64,000 nt of DNA from Diploptera punctata (GCA_030220185.1 JASPKZ010007546.1:639501-703500); one strand, 5' to 3'. Counted from the stretch's first letter, positions 20,401 through 30,915 are shown. Notes: generated by a model not told the origin, from the letters alone. Numbers and translations are program-made.

Positions 20401-20480
20401 GGATTTATGGAGAGCTTATGTCCGCGCGGGCATGAACCTACGGGTTCAATAGTGCCAGTGAGTAAGTAAGTATGTTTAAT
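17447..20480 (+). mobile_element. LINE-R, nearly full length (RTE-like)
   Basis: A short GC-richer leader (CCGGGCGGGGACTACTTCAGG) precedes the single long ORF. The 3' end is AGTGCCAGTGAGTAAGTAAG, a short GTAA-type repeat tail, with almost no 3' UTR, as in RTE elements. (ATT)n lies on both sides (17296-17445, 20481-20547), so the target may have been an ATT tract. Five more degraded copies lie in the window. Confidence 0.9.
17503..20452 (+). pseudogene. LINE-R polyprotein: APE endonuclease plus reverse transcriptase
   Basis: ATG at 17503. The APE domain shows GTWNVRTL (17530), LQEVR then a TGA where Trp is expected (17635-17637), VNVHAPTEDKDD, GDFNAKVG (17935), NQIDHVLVDKRW and SDHHLV (18221). 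RT: IIVPIYKKG, NYRGISLLSTSYKI, LYVDFKKAYDSI, GLKQGDALSPLLF, VYADDVVLLAD (YADD at 19645-19656), then KYLGTIITN, YGCETWTLT, RRLRWAGHVA. An extra G at 20287-20292 shifts the frame to a stop at 20308; the original frame runs to TAG at 20450-20452. All catalytic motifs seen are intact, so this copy is only two changes away from an open frame of about 983 codons. Such proteins are often annotated craniofacial development protein 2-like in insects. Confidence 0.9.
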
Positions 20481-20481
20481 A

Positions 20482-20531
<50 letters not shown>

Positions 20532-20547
20532 TTATTATTATTATTAT
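20481..20547. repeat. (ATT)n microsatellite
   Basis: Follows the LINE-R tail after ATGTTTAATATTTT. Confidence 0.95.
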
Positions 20548-20589
20548 GTTATTCTTATGTAGATTTAGTGAAATCATTGCGTTATTATT

Positions 20590-20765
20590 TCTATTTTCAA
20601 GCCTTAAATATGTGACACGAGGAACCACGGCTTTAGCTTCCTTCCAAATGAACCCATACTATTTTTTCCCCTTAAAAATCCATCCACCTTGACCGGGATT
20701 GAATCCTCAAACCTTGAAACTTATGGTAACCAATAGTCTGTTGGGACTGACGAGTTATATAATTG
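20590..20765 (-). mobile_element. SINE-D-like head
   Basis: On the minus strand GGATTCAATCCCGGTCAAGG (box B-like) is followed by GTGGATGGATTTTTAAGGGG, the same order as GGGTTCAAACCCGG then CGATGGATTTTTTTAGG in SINE-D. Box A is weak. The rest of the SINE body is not recognisable. Confidence 0.5.
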
Positions 20766-21004
20766 ATAACATTAAAGCTCTTAGGGCTACTTCTACAAAC
20801 ATATTGTTCCACAGTCACGGATAAAATCCCAAAACTGGCTGTAAAATATCTCCCTAATAAAGGACTCATCCTATCCCTCAATATATATAAATTCTGTTTC
20901 ATATTCCATCTTTTCCAAGTGAGTGGAAAACAGCTACAACCTTCACTATAACCAAGCCAAAAAAAGGCACATCAAGCTCTGACAATCTGCAGCCAATCAG
21001 TATC
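20766..21004. other. No gene seen
   Basis: No feature supported. Confidence 0.4.
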
Positions 21005-21345
21005 TTATCAGTCATAATAATAATAATCATCATCATCATCCTCTTATCGTGTCCTCCTTTCGGAAAGTCGATTCCAAATATGTATCCAACCATCTCTATC
21101 TTCCCATGCTTTGCTTCTTCTTAGTTCTTCCCAGTCGTATCCTCTCTCTCTTGTAGACTTTTCTTCACTTGGTTAATCCATCTTTCTCGTGGTTGTTTTC
21201 CTTGTATCTTGAGATTTAACAGTCTTTTTGGTAGTATTTTCTTATCCATTCTTTTTAAATGTCCAAACCATTTTAGTCTACTTTTTTCTATGTCTGTTGC
21301 CAATTTTTCTACACTTGATGTCTCCCTGATTGTGTCCGTCTTTGT
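21005..21345 (-). mobile_element. LINE 3' end with (GAT)n tail
   Basis: The minus strand encodes IEKSRLKWFGHLKRMDKKIL and PRERWINQVKKSL, the usual C-terminal block of RTE-like and related LINEs, then GGHDKRM and a short GAT tail at 21018-21040. The lineage differs from LINE-R and LINE-P. The frame is broken near 21120. Confidence 0.65.
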
Positions 21346-22665
21346 TTACTCTGTTGATGCCCGAGGCCTATTTGGTTTTTGAAAGCATTTCATCATCTCT
21401 GTTATCAATGTTTGGGGATATTATTGGAAATATCTATTTTGGCAAATCTCAATATTGTTGTACACTAACAAATAAATAATTACTCTCATACCAACAGTTT
21501 CCGTCTCCACGTCTCCACTTTCCAAAAAGTTTTCAATCCATATGCTTTCCTGGTTCCAGCAATGTAAAATCAATGCTGTCAAACCTCTTACCATCTTCTT
21601 TAACAAATAAATGCTACTCTTCAGTTTCCTCGCATGCTAGGAACTCAAAATCTCAGCTTTGAAGTCTCAGTAAGATAACTTGGCCTCTCTTTAGACAAAC
21701 GCTAAATCTTCCAAATTCATACTCGGCATATTTTAAATCAAGTGAATCATGTCATAGCTTTACTATATTAATGTTTAAGATCAAACACATTGACTACAAA
21801 TTTCAAACTCGTGTTATACGTGGCTGAGATCCAAAACATGCTGTTGTATGGCAGTGAATGTGGAGCATCCTCGCAGCTCCCCACAAAAGAAAAAAATATC
21901 ATCATCATCATCATAGTACATTCACGAATTTAGGCCATTTGTTGACCTGTTTCGGCCTCAAGAGAAACACCATCCAGAAGTCAAAAGAAAGAAAGAAGAA
22001 AAAAATAGATAACTTAAAACAAATGCCTCAAAATGATCTTCTCGGCCTCTTGGTAACCGAGAATTGCCGAGCTACACAGATATGCTCAACATCCCTACAT
22101 TAACACAATCATTAGACAACGAATCGACAGTATGGCCATTGCCATTAAAATCCCATTCTAATTCTCTAGAACACGATATACAGCAACAACTGCAACGGCA
22201 TGCTATACAGTGGAATATATTTTTTCAACAGTAATGCCACCATCCCTTATGGGGAACTGCTCTTCTAGTGAAGCCGAGCGGCGTGGCTGATTCCGTGTCT
22301 CTGATTGGAGCCAGGCTCATTAGTGGGAAAGTTTACGATATCACGCTCCAGCTCGTGATTGCATCTCTACTATATATTTGAATCGTTGCATTTTAATATC
22401 ATAATATTACCGCCATGTAGGCATCCGCAAGCAGTAGAACCCCATACAGCTAGTAGTCAAGAAATTAGCGAATAAACATCTCTAAAATCGGCTCACTGGA
22501 GGGCTCACTTCTGCCGACACATACACAAGAAAATATATCCAAATATCAATACTTTTATTTATTTATTTTTATTTTTTACTTGTGAAAACGCCTCAAGTCA
22601 TCCGTTGATGTTTAAATATATATCAGTAAATATCCATTTACGTATCCAAGTTGATATACATTTGT
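21346..22665. other. No gene seen
   Basis: Mixed AT-rich sequence. 22240-22380 is somewhat GC-richer (GCCGAGCGGCGTGGCTGATTC), but no box pair or body match was found. Small ORFs have no recognisable domain. Confidence 0.45.
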
Positions 22666-23022
22666 TATCCTCTGCATGTACAATCTGTGAAACATGTTTT
22701 ACTTGATTGCCCTTTATTCGAAAGACAACGATTCTGGTTAAATTTACTTTTAAATGATGATGAGGCTTCTGCCTCAATGTGTGAAGTGATTTTTAAGAAC
22801 TAAAATTATTATAAACATTTTATGAAATTCATAACACACATTCATAACAATGTGTAGTATTTTTCTAAGACACATATAGATGATTTATATAATTCATAAC
22901 ACTCATTCAAAACCATAAGATAATATTTCTGTTTTACAATTTAGAGTATAATATTGTTATAGTAAGCTACAATCCTAACATGTCTTTGTGGAGAATTAGG
23001 GTATCAAAATATTTGGAGATTC

Positions 23023-23059
<37 letters not shown>

Positions 23060-23072
23060 TCCTCTGCATGTA
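22666..23072 (+). mobile_element. 5'-truncated LINE with 15-bp target duplication
   Basis: TATCCTCTGCATGTA occurs at 22666-22680 and 23058-23072. Between them lies a C-terminal piece (VKHVLLDCPLFERQRFWLN to a stop at 22802), a 3' UTR and an (AAT)n tail at 23024-23057. The HVLLDCPLF motif is the zinc-finger-like end found after the RNase H region of jockey/I-type LINEs. The insert is 377 bp. Confidence 0.8.
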
Positions 23073-23189
23073 TTTCTGAAATATGTTGTATAAACTAAGC
23101 AGCCACAACGCTTCTTCTTGCTCTATTCTCAGAATTATTCTTTGTCTCTGTACCTTACGTCTTCGCATTAAAGAGTGCAATTGGGTATT

Positions 23190-23345
23190 TCAATGGGCGA
23201 GTAGGTTATGGCAGTAGCGTTTGAGAATTGTATTCGGGATGACCCAAGTTCAATCCCTAGTGCAGAACAGTCTGAGTGAGTTGTTTTTTTTTTTTTCAGA
23301 CATTAAGGCAAAATGCCAGGTTGGAATTTCTTGTAATTCATGCCT
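23190..23345 (+). mobile_element. tRNA-headed SINE, unnamed
   Basis: Box A-like GAGTAGGTTATGGCAGTAGC, box B-like AGTTCAATCCCTAG, then a T-run and GACATTAAGGCAAAATGCC. About 70 bp between boxes and T-run is right for a tRNA-derived SINE. The head is not closely related to the others. Confidence 0.5.
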
Positions 23346-24202
23346 ACACATAAATAGATACGCTATACACAAAGTATATGATACAATCAAAATATTCAGA
23401 TGTTGTATGATCTTAGATGTTAATGCGTTTATAAATAAGCATTTCATAAGAAATGTGTGTTATTGACAGGTTAGTAATGTAATTGTATGACTATTTTCCT
23501 CTAATTTCTTCTTCAACCAAAAATCTGCGGATGTTACCCGCAAAAAAATGTAGTACGAGCAACCAGACCACATATATTTCATGGCCAGGTACAATGCTAT
23601 TTTATTATTAGCGTTAGGTACTAGATATTACTTTTGATTGGTAAGTATTTAATATTACTTTTAATACTTGTGGCATTCTATCTTGAAAGCTAGATCGACA
23701 GAACCTATATTATTTTATGCTTGGGTTTCTTTTACAATCGGTAAAACTACAACACTACATCCAAGGATTTACTTCTCTTTCGATGGATATCATACTAAGA
23801 ATTTTAACATGTCCTGACACGTGCGCGCACACCTACACACACGCACACACATTGACTCATAGAATCCATGGGTTCAATATCGCATTAGCCAAGGCCCTCC
23901 AAAGAATCCTATCCTTAGCCAACTGAATTCAAAATCGAAACCCAGTTTCCTATCATCCATTCATATATTATATACTCACTTATGCCTTCCAAATCATTTT
24001 TCGCCAAGAGTTTTGCAAAAAGATTTTGTAAACATTTCTACTATTGTATTCACGTACTTTGAGGATGCCAGACGCAGTCTCTGGCCTCACGACGACGGCC
24101 TACAGCCCGAAAATCTTCATCGAGATCAGCATTTCTACTATTATCCACACGAACTATGTAACATATCCATCTCACTTGTCAGTCTCCTAGATTTAATTAT
24201 GC
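23346..24202. other. No gene seen
   Basis: AT-rich with a short CA-rich stretch at 23820-23850. No domain, tRNA-like box or paired repeat. Confidence 0.45.
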
Positions 24203-24955
24203 TGACTATTTAACTCATGCCCCAAATGGGAGTCAATGACCAATCACATTTCAATGACTTTTTATTTACAACCAATCACAGTCGTGTTTCGTCTAAAATT
24301 TACCAACTAAAGTTTATCATAATAAAGAAAGCACCTCCTTTTTAACATTCTGAATAGGTAATAGCATTATTTTGCAGTGACTGACTCTCTAAGAAATACG
24401 GCTACCAGATTGTATATATAGTGCATGAATGTCAACAGAAAGCGCATACGTGAGATAATATAAAAACATTTGTAACAATTGATTATACCACAAAAAAAGG
24501 AAACCACTGTTTGCACTTTCTTAAACGAATTATTTTCCAGGAAATGGCGCAGAAAAATATAATTGACATATTTACATCATAGGGCATCAGAAATCAATTA
24601 ATACCTATAACGTTGGTTATAAATTTCTCCACTAGGGTGCAATCTTACAACATTGCGATCTTTTGGCAATAAATAATATTAATATCTGGTTGCAGTGATG
24701 AACAAAAGAAGCAAATGAAGCGTACCAATTGTTTCTCATTTGTTTTCAAACATCGCCGTTTACATTAAATATATAAATATTTTAAAATAACTATATTTAA
24801 ATAATAATTTGTGAGTAAACAGCTTAATTTTATTCGTTAAATAGTCCTAACAAATGCCACTCTTAATTTCCAAATTATCTAGATAGATTCACTCCTCACT
24901 TTGTGAGTCGTGAATTTATCGATAATTTGGAAATCACTCGTGGCATTACTTATGA
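24203..24955 (+). mobile_element. MITE-1 copy 2, longest copy
   Basis: TGACTATTTAACTCATGCCCC to GGCATTACTTATGA, 753 bp. The ends align as an imperfect terminal inverted repeat (about 10 of 14 matches around ATGCC). The 95-nt hairpin lies at 24854-24948. No ORF of note, so it depends on an unknown transposase. Confidence 0.85.
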
Positions 24956-26212
24956 TAAATATTTGGCCAACAATATAAATTGTAGAGTTCCCCATTTAGA
25001 TTCTGCATTCTCATTCTTATGGGACCGAATTTTCGCCTCAGGATGTTATTTTAAAATATTTGTTTTCTTCCCTTAATATAAATTACCATATTTACCATTC
25101 ATTATGTACCACGAGACAATGTTTCGTTTATGTTAATTAAATAAAAGTAAAACTTTAAGTTTTATATGATTTTCATATTTATTAAAATACAAATTCGTAA
25201 CAGCTGTACTTTGTACCTTCTTCAGACGAGTTTTATTATGATTACAAATTTTTTCGTTTAATAAATGTTAATCTTTAGATTTTTGGACAAAAGCTAGAAT
25301 ATGGCCTTGAAATTAATAGTAACACACATTCTCTGCTTTAAATCGATGTTTAATACCCTTCCTGTGTTATTATTTTATTTTATTTTTACCCACAAAATAA
25401 TTAATCACAGACATTTGAATATTTGAACATTAGTGTGTTCTTCACAATTCCTGTAAATATTAAAATGTGGATCTACTCTTTTGCTTGTCTAAAAATATCC
25501 ATCGATCCTGGCTGGGTTTGACCCCATGAACTTCGGATAGAGAAACTAGCTTTATAGACATTGAACTACCAGAATATACAAGAGAGTCACATGTAAGAAT
25601 AAATTTGACCTGAATAAGTTCTCAGATAAGTGTCGATAAAATGGAGAGAAAAAAGGGAAAGCGTGTAGTAGCTTCCCAGGTAGCGGTGATAAAAAATATT
25701 TTATGCTCAGTTTTTCTAATATCTTAATAACCTACCATTTGATATTATAACCTGAATTACTGGTACTTTTTTATTTGCTCCGATATTTTCAATTGAGATA
25801 ATTTAGAGGCGAGCTTGCATCATTGGTACAGTCACCAGCATATAACATTGCTTCAAAGTCCAGGAAGGGAGAGGACGCAAAATTATGTTAGTTAAATAAT
25901 TTACCAGGTGTCTGGCTGGCGCCAAGTTAGCAAGGAAGGCTTGTTTGTTTAGCAAGGCACAGTTGGTAACATTTCCATACTAAGCTTTTGATCAAGTATT
26001 CTATCCAAAAATGCGGTTTTCCTGATCTCATGTTTCATTTACACTTAAGAGTATCTGCTCTGGTGTTCTAATGTTAAAAATGCACCTTGTAAAGTGATGT
26101 TTTCTTACAAGTCTATTGAAAAATTTGCTGCACTTTTTAATGGACGCTTAAATAAAATGTTTGTACACAATTTAATACAACGTTTCCTTCCTATAAGCGA
26201 TTTTATCGTGTA
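24956..26212. other. No gene; one weak SINE head
   Basis: At 25490-25575 on the minus strand CTGGTAGTTCAATGTCTATA, GGGGTCAAACCCAGCC and GGATCGATGGATATTTTTA resemble a SINE-D head. The rest is featureless AT-rich sequence. Confidence 0.45.
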
Positions 26213-26235
26213 TATATATATATATATATATTATG

Positions 26236-26381
26236 CTACATCTGGTAATAATAGAGAATATGTATAAGAAAAATAAATGTTTGTTCTGGATTCGCCTGGT
26301 AGCGTAAGTGGTAGCGCACTGAGATATCAACTCAGAGGTCCGGGTTCAAATCCCGTCCAGGCATTTATTTTTCTTATCTTG

Positions 26382-26384
<3 letters not shown>
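26236..26384 (+). mobile_element. SINE-C single cassette
   Basis: Shares GCTACATCT-GTA-TAATAGAGAATAT-like leader sequence with the palindromic pair at 10511-10911. TA tracts flank it (26213-26231, 26385-26413). The core is the tRNA-like structure described next, enclosed by a perfect 16-bp inverted repeat. Confidence 0.75.
26293..26363 (+). tRNA. tRNA-like cloverleaf (pseudo-tRNA of SINE-C)
   Basis: 71 nt fold by eye as: acceptor CGCCTGG/CCAGGCA (6 of 7 pairs), D stem GCGT/GCGC, anticodon stem CTGAG/CTCAG around the 7-nt loop ATATCAA, variable AGGTC-like, T loop TTCAAAT on CCGGG/CCCGT (4 of 5). The anticodon position reads ATC. A TTTATTTTTC run follows, as for Pol III termination. Mismatches at 1:72 and 49:65 and the repeat context argue that it is a SINE-borne pseudo-tRNA, not a working tRNA gene. 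Confidence 0.5.
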
Positions 26385-26418
<34 letters not shown>

Positions 26419-26627
26419 TTAAGAAAAATTCAAGAAAATAGTATTTTATTAGATCATTTCATCTAATGAAAACAAGATTTTTAAAAATCTCCATGTTAAG
26501 CTATTAAAAAATTACAAGTATACTGTATGAGTTTCATTTTCCTGCTATGAATAAATTCTGAGAAAACATGTAGGATACATTATACCATTTACATTAGTTA
26601 TATGGAGCAATCCGGATATATCAATAA

Positions 26628-26934
26628 TAATAAAGTAAAAAAGTAAAAGTGATCCCACAACAGACCCGGAGGCCCTTGGGGAAGTAGGAGGTTAAGGCTC
26701 CCACTTTTTCTAGACAATCGGCACTTTATGTCAGCCGGGTTGTCAGCCCTGCGTGACAGCCGCCTTTACCCCAGAACAAGCGTCTGGTACTCATTTCCGT
26801 TAGAGGCTGAGTCGACCCCAGGGCCATAGTGCCGCCAGAGGGTTTAGGTCAGTTTAAAAATCCTGACCCCAACGGGACTTGAACCCTCGACCCTCCGGCT
26901 TGTAGCCCAGTGCCTTAACCACTACGCTACGGCT

Positions 26935-26937
<3 letters not shown>
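26628..26937 (-). mobile_element. SINE-E, full length
   Basis: On the minus strand: head AGCCGTAGCGTAGTGGTTAA, box B GAGGGTTCAAGTCCCG, then TTTTTAAACTGACCTAAACC, body CTGGCGGCACTATGGCCCTG, end GTGGGATCACTTTTACTTTT. An (AAT)n tract lies immediately 5' of the head. The 3' two-thirds recurs at 7488-7715. Confidence 0.9.
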
Positions 26938-26976
<39 letters not shown>

Positions 26977-26985
26977 CGTAATAAT
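26937..26985. repeat. (AAT)n microsatellite
   Basis: About 15 units with one CGT interruption, abutting the SINE-E head. Confidence 0.9.
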
Positions 26986-27134
26986 AATAATTATACCGTA
27001 TACTTTTCCTGAAAAAGTAAAACCGTAAAACAGGGTTAAAATTACACAGATATTAACAATTATGAATTAAGTGAAATTAAATTAATTAACAATATAGAGC
27101 TGATAGCAAAAACACGAAAAATATTGTATAATAA

Positions 27135-27151
27135 TAATTATATATATATAC

Positions 27152-27201
<50 letters not shown>
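27135..27201. repeat. (TA)n microsatellite
   Basis: TA repeats with three CA interruptions, directly 5' of a SINE-B. Confidence 0.95.
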
Positions 27202-27205
<4 letters not shown>

Positions 27206-27529
27206 ACCGTTGTGGTCTCCAGGTAGCGTGCTGCCTTGTCATACAGCGGGCCCGGGTTCGATCCACGGTCGGGGCAGTTTTTCTGGGTGAGGTTTTTATC
27301 GGGGTTTTTCCTCACCTGTAAGACAAAATCAGGAAATCTTTAAGACCCAAACGGTCCCCGAAATCATATGGCCATCATCATATCATCATCATCATCCTTC
27401 ACCGGTGTGGAAAGCAACTGGAAGCTACCACACTTACAATTCTCTAGTAAAGCTGCAAGCATAGCATGAAAATGCTATGATTACAATGAAGGACCTGCCT
27501 TCGGGCAGAATTACTATGGATGGATGGAT

Positions 27530-27535
<6 letters not shown>
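27202..27535 (+). mobile_element. SINE-B, full length
   Basis: Head GTCCACCGTTGTGGTCTCC, box B GGTTCGATCCACGG, body and B-tail as in the 9271 and 13538 copies, ending CTATGGATGGATGGAT and then (TA)n at 27533-27560. Confidence 0.9.
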
Positions 27536-27560
<25 letters not shown>

Positions 27561-27564
<4 letters not shown>

Positions 27565-29058
27565 TATATATACAAATCTAGAACTTTTAGATTCGGGAAG
27601 TCCTTGACATAAGAAGACACGGAATTCCAGAGACAGGTAACTAAAACAAAGAATGAATAGTGAGATGTTCGATATAGAGGCACAGCTAGAGTTAATTAAG
27701 TTGTGGTGGGAAGATAATGAATGGAAGCGAATTAAAAATAGGCAGTTGATTTATTCAAAGTATGGTTCAGAAGGCAGATGCATATTTCGCCTCTCTTTCA
27801 ATCAGAGCCAAAACAGCATTTCAAATTCAGGAGTTATATGATCTGATTAAGGAGGTTGTATATATAAACCTGCTCAATCATCTTGGTATTGTTGCAGACT
27901 TTGTTCTAATTTGATGCGCATGTCGGTTTAGGGTAAATCATAATAATCGAAATAAGACGTTATAAAATGAGATAACTTATTTTCAATGTAGATGAAAGGA
28001 AATTCTCTAAACGCTTTAGTGTTTAGGGTATCAAAGATTGATTATATGTTAACGAATTTCTATTACATAAAACTACCAACTAAGATTTTGGTCAAAATAG
28101 ACAACTATATATTTTATTTCTCACAACATTTAAATGAAATTATTAATTTGATTTGTATTTACAAAAATTATGTAAGCACTTGGCTTATGAGGGATTTTAT
28201 ATTGTCCATCTAGAGAGATACTCAAATTACAGTTTCATCGCCAAAGATCTTTCTGTGACTATAAATTAATTATTCAAATCATTGTTTTTCGCTGTATCAC
28301 CAATTCCATCATTTCTTATTATTTGAGCGAATTTGTCATTCTTCATCCCCCTTTAAAATGTTTCCATAATATACCTATCCCTTCCTTTGACTTTATCCAG
28401 TTACAGAATTCTAACAACTTAAATAAAAAAATCTCACAGTTCCTATTACGCTATTTTTTTCTTTCTTTATTTTGCTTCGCTCTTATTTATAAATATAGTT
28501 TAACATCTAGACCACTCAAGGGGATAACTTTACTTTGGTAGGGCTTGCGAGTTCAAATGGTTCGTAGACATATACCGACTCTAGCTTTGATGTAGGGCTT
28601 CCCTTGGCGGTTGGTGAAAAGTGATATTCCAGATAAAATGAAATTCCCTGATTCTCCACATTGGTTGTTGACCTTTTAAGCAAACATAGGAAATGATTAT
28701 TGCTAGTTGAGGAATGACGAACTGTGATATTGAATAAAGAAGATTGACGTGGACTTCCGAACGCCAAAACCCAGTTGAGGATAACATGCGATTGATGATA
28801 ACATTTTAGATCATATCGCTCTAGGATGCTTTTATGTAATCAGTGAATATAGTGTTTTGATTTTTCTGTTATACTATCGCTGTAGCGAGCGTAATTTATT
28901 ATTTTTCGCAAAGCAATTTGGTATATGTCATTAAAATAAAACCATTAAGAGTGAGGATTCACTTATAAGTCAAAATTTAAAAACTTCTCTAGCGGGCGCC
29001 CTGTTTGTTTTCGCAACGAAACTGGATACATATGATTTAATTAACAAAAGAAGGTAAT
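27561..29058. other. No gene seen
   Basis: Low coding signal throughout. 28515-28800 is slightly GC-richer but shows no domain or boxes. This is one of the longest stretches without a recognised repeat and would be a reasonable place to look for host sequence with transcript data. Confidence 0.45.
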
Positions 29059-29157
29059 AATAAACAAGGTGAATCTGGTTCATCTTACCTCATAAATATT
29101 TGTGTTTCACTTGACACGTTTCGATATGTTGTGCATACCAACGTCAGCTTCTCCTTA

Positions 29158-29833
29158 GGCCTGGTCTACACGTAACGTTTTGTCGTCAGTCTTGCATGAT
29201 CAAATAAGACTGACATAAACTACTCAAACTTGTACTCAGTCTTTGGGTCTGTCGTTACCCTACGTTACCGACTTCATCAGATCTTACCGACTGCTCGAGC
29301 AGACTGGCACGCAACTAAATGCTTTGACGCTTTCATTTACGTATACTCTATTCGGCAAACTGTTCGAAATGAGTTGATTTTTTTTTTGTGACGCCTTTTT
29401 ATATTTACTAACCAAAGCTGTGTAAGCTTGGTTCTTCTTATTTCTATTGATGTAATCCTTGAATGTCATGTGCGAGAGGCAAGGAAAACTGTGATACAGA
29501 TCTATGAATTCCGTGGCAAATTCATGAGACCAGTGTCGTAAATCTGATGTATTTTTTTCCGTCGCTATACTCAGTAAAACACTAGTTAGAACCTCCAGTA
29601 TCGCAGAGAAAAGACTGGCAGAAGAACGAAGTTTGACCGATTAGACTGACATGCACCAACTTGTCCGCCGTCTTGCTTGTACAAGTTCCAGTCCATCAAC
29701 ATTTTGCGAGTTTGTCAAACTTCATTCACTTCATGCAAAATGTCCAATTTGCCGTACACACGAAACGTTTTGTTTGACAAACTTGGCATGATCATGCAAG
29801 ACTGACGACAAAACGTTCCATGTAGACCAGGCC
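29158..29833. mobile_element. PIF/Harbinger-type MITE, 676 bp, TTA target duplication
   Basis: Terminal inverted repeats GGCCTGGTCTACACGTAACG and its complement run about 45 bp inward to GCATGATC with very few mismatches. Flanking TTA at 29155-29157 and 29834-29836 is the 3-bp duplication expected for PIF/Harbinger. Inside is a remnant of a MADF-like DNA-binding protein rather than a DDE nuclease. Confidence 0.85.
29263..29585 (-). pseudogene. MADF/Myb-like remnant of the Harbinger accessory protein
   Basis: Minus-strand reading gives SDLRHWSHEFATEFIDLYHS, FPCLSHMTFKDYINRNKKNQ and AYTALVSKYKKASQKK before a stop. The pattern E-FI-LY-FPCL ... DY-NRN-K-AY-LV is that of a MADF (Myb/SANT-like) domain, the fold used by the second protein of Harbinger elements for DNA binding and nuclear import. 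The open part with a Met is 29284-29469. The usual Trp after FPCL is not seen and only about 100 codons remain, so it is probably non-functional, though a small DNA-binding peptide cannot be excluded. Confidence 0.6.
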
Positions 29834-29931
29834 TTAGTCTGGACAAGCTGATAATGAACAACATATAGAAACATGTCAAATGAAATACAAATATTTATGA
29901 AGCAAAATGCACCAGATTCACCTTATTTATT

Positions 29932-30265
29932 AAGAAGAACCTGAGAATGTTACTTCCTGTTGTAATTTATGAAAAGAAAGATATATTCCATAAACCGGAA
30001 AAATCGGTCCATAAACTCGTCTTACTGAGAAATTTACTTAACACAAGCAATTCGTGGATGAAGTACTTTTTACTATTCATGGCGAGATGTTATCACATCT
30101 ATATTAACAGTTTTTGGAGATTTTATGCTCCCTCAGCTGCAGCTCCATCCTTCCATGTACTCCATGTCTAGACTCAAGTTATAATTGTCAGAAGTTCAAA
30201 TGCCGTTAATTTAACTGTATAATATTATAAAAAAATATTTACGATATGTTCATGTTATATAATGT
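29932..30265. other. No gene seen
   Basis: The 74-codon frame at 29947-30171 has no recognisable domain. Confidence 0.4.
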
Positions 30266-30915
30266 AAATAGACACCTAATGACAGATGAAGGTAATTTTG
30301 AAGAAGTGGCTCAATTCAAATACCTAAGAACAATAATTATATTACAAATAGGAATGAGATTCACATTGGCTCAATTCTAGAAATGTATGCTCTTATGCAT
30401 TTCATGGAATCTTGTCGTCCTAACTCCTTTCAAAAACGTTAAACTAAAAATACTCGTATATAAAACTGTTATTCTTCCAGTTATATTATATTGACTCTTA
30501 CTTTAAGGGAAGAAAGTAAATTAAGAGTATTTGAGAATAAAGTTCTGAGGAACATTTTTGGACCAAAGAGATATGAACAGACAGGTGAATGGAGAAGACT
30601 AAAGAACAGTGAGCTACGTGGTCTTTATAGGAAACCAGATATAATATGATCAGTTAAGTCCAGTAGACTGCGATTGGCAGGACATGTGGCACGAATGAGT
30701 AATGAAAGAGGGGCATGGAAGCTCGTTATAGGAAAACCAGGAGAAAAACTCCCAGTTGTAGACCCATAATGAGGTGGGAGTATAACATTAATCGTGATTT
30801 GAGGGAAGTAGATTATACAGAGGATGACTGGAAAGTATTAGTTCAGGGTAGGGATGTGCGAAGAGCGTATGTCCGCACGGCCATGAACCTACGGGTTCGA
30901 TAGTTCCAGTGAGTC
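30266..30915 (+). mobile_element. LINE-R relic, RT thumb to tail
   Basis: Aligns with 19800-20475 of the main LINE-R (GACAGATGAAGGTAATTTTG, ACCAAAGAGATATGAACAGA, CTACGGGTTCGATAGTTCC). Many indels and stops. It ends CCAGTGAGTCAGTTA. Confidence 0.85.

Larger units (their letters stand above)
29059..29931. mobile_element. Palindromic foldback element split at its centre
   Basis: Left arm 29059-29154 begins AATAAACAAGGTGAATCTGG; right arm 29837-29931 is its inverted match (AATAAATAAGGTGAATCTGG when reversed), with AAATATTTGT and GACA-GTTTC-ATATGTTG landmarks shared. About 95 bp per arm at roughly 80 percent identity. The Harbinger MITE sits exactly at the symmetry point. Confidence 0.75.

Noticed and set aside
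26293..26363. Functional tRNA with anticodon ATC
   Set aside because: Mismatches at the first acceptor pair and last T-stem pair, an unusual anticodon, and a repeat context shared with 10511-10911 favour a pseudo-tRNA.
28516..28787. Overlapping minus-strand ORFs of 83 and 68 codons
   Set aside because: Possible coding, but there are no domains, no codon pattern I can judge and no supporting context; left as unannotated sequence.
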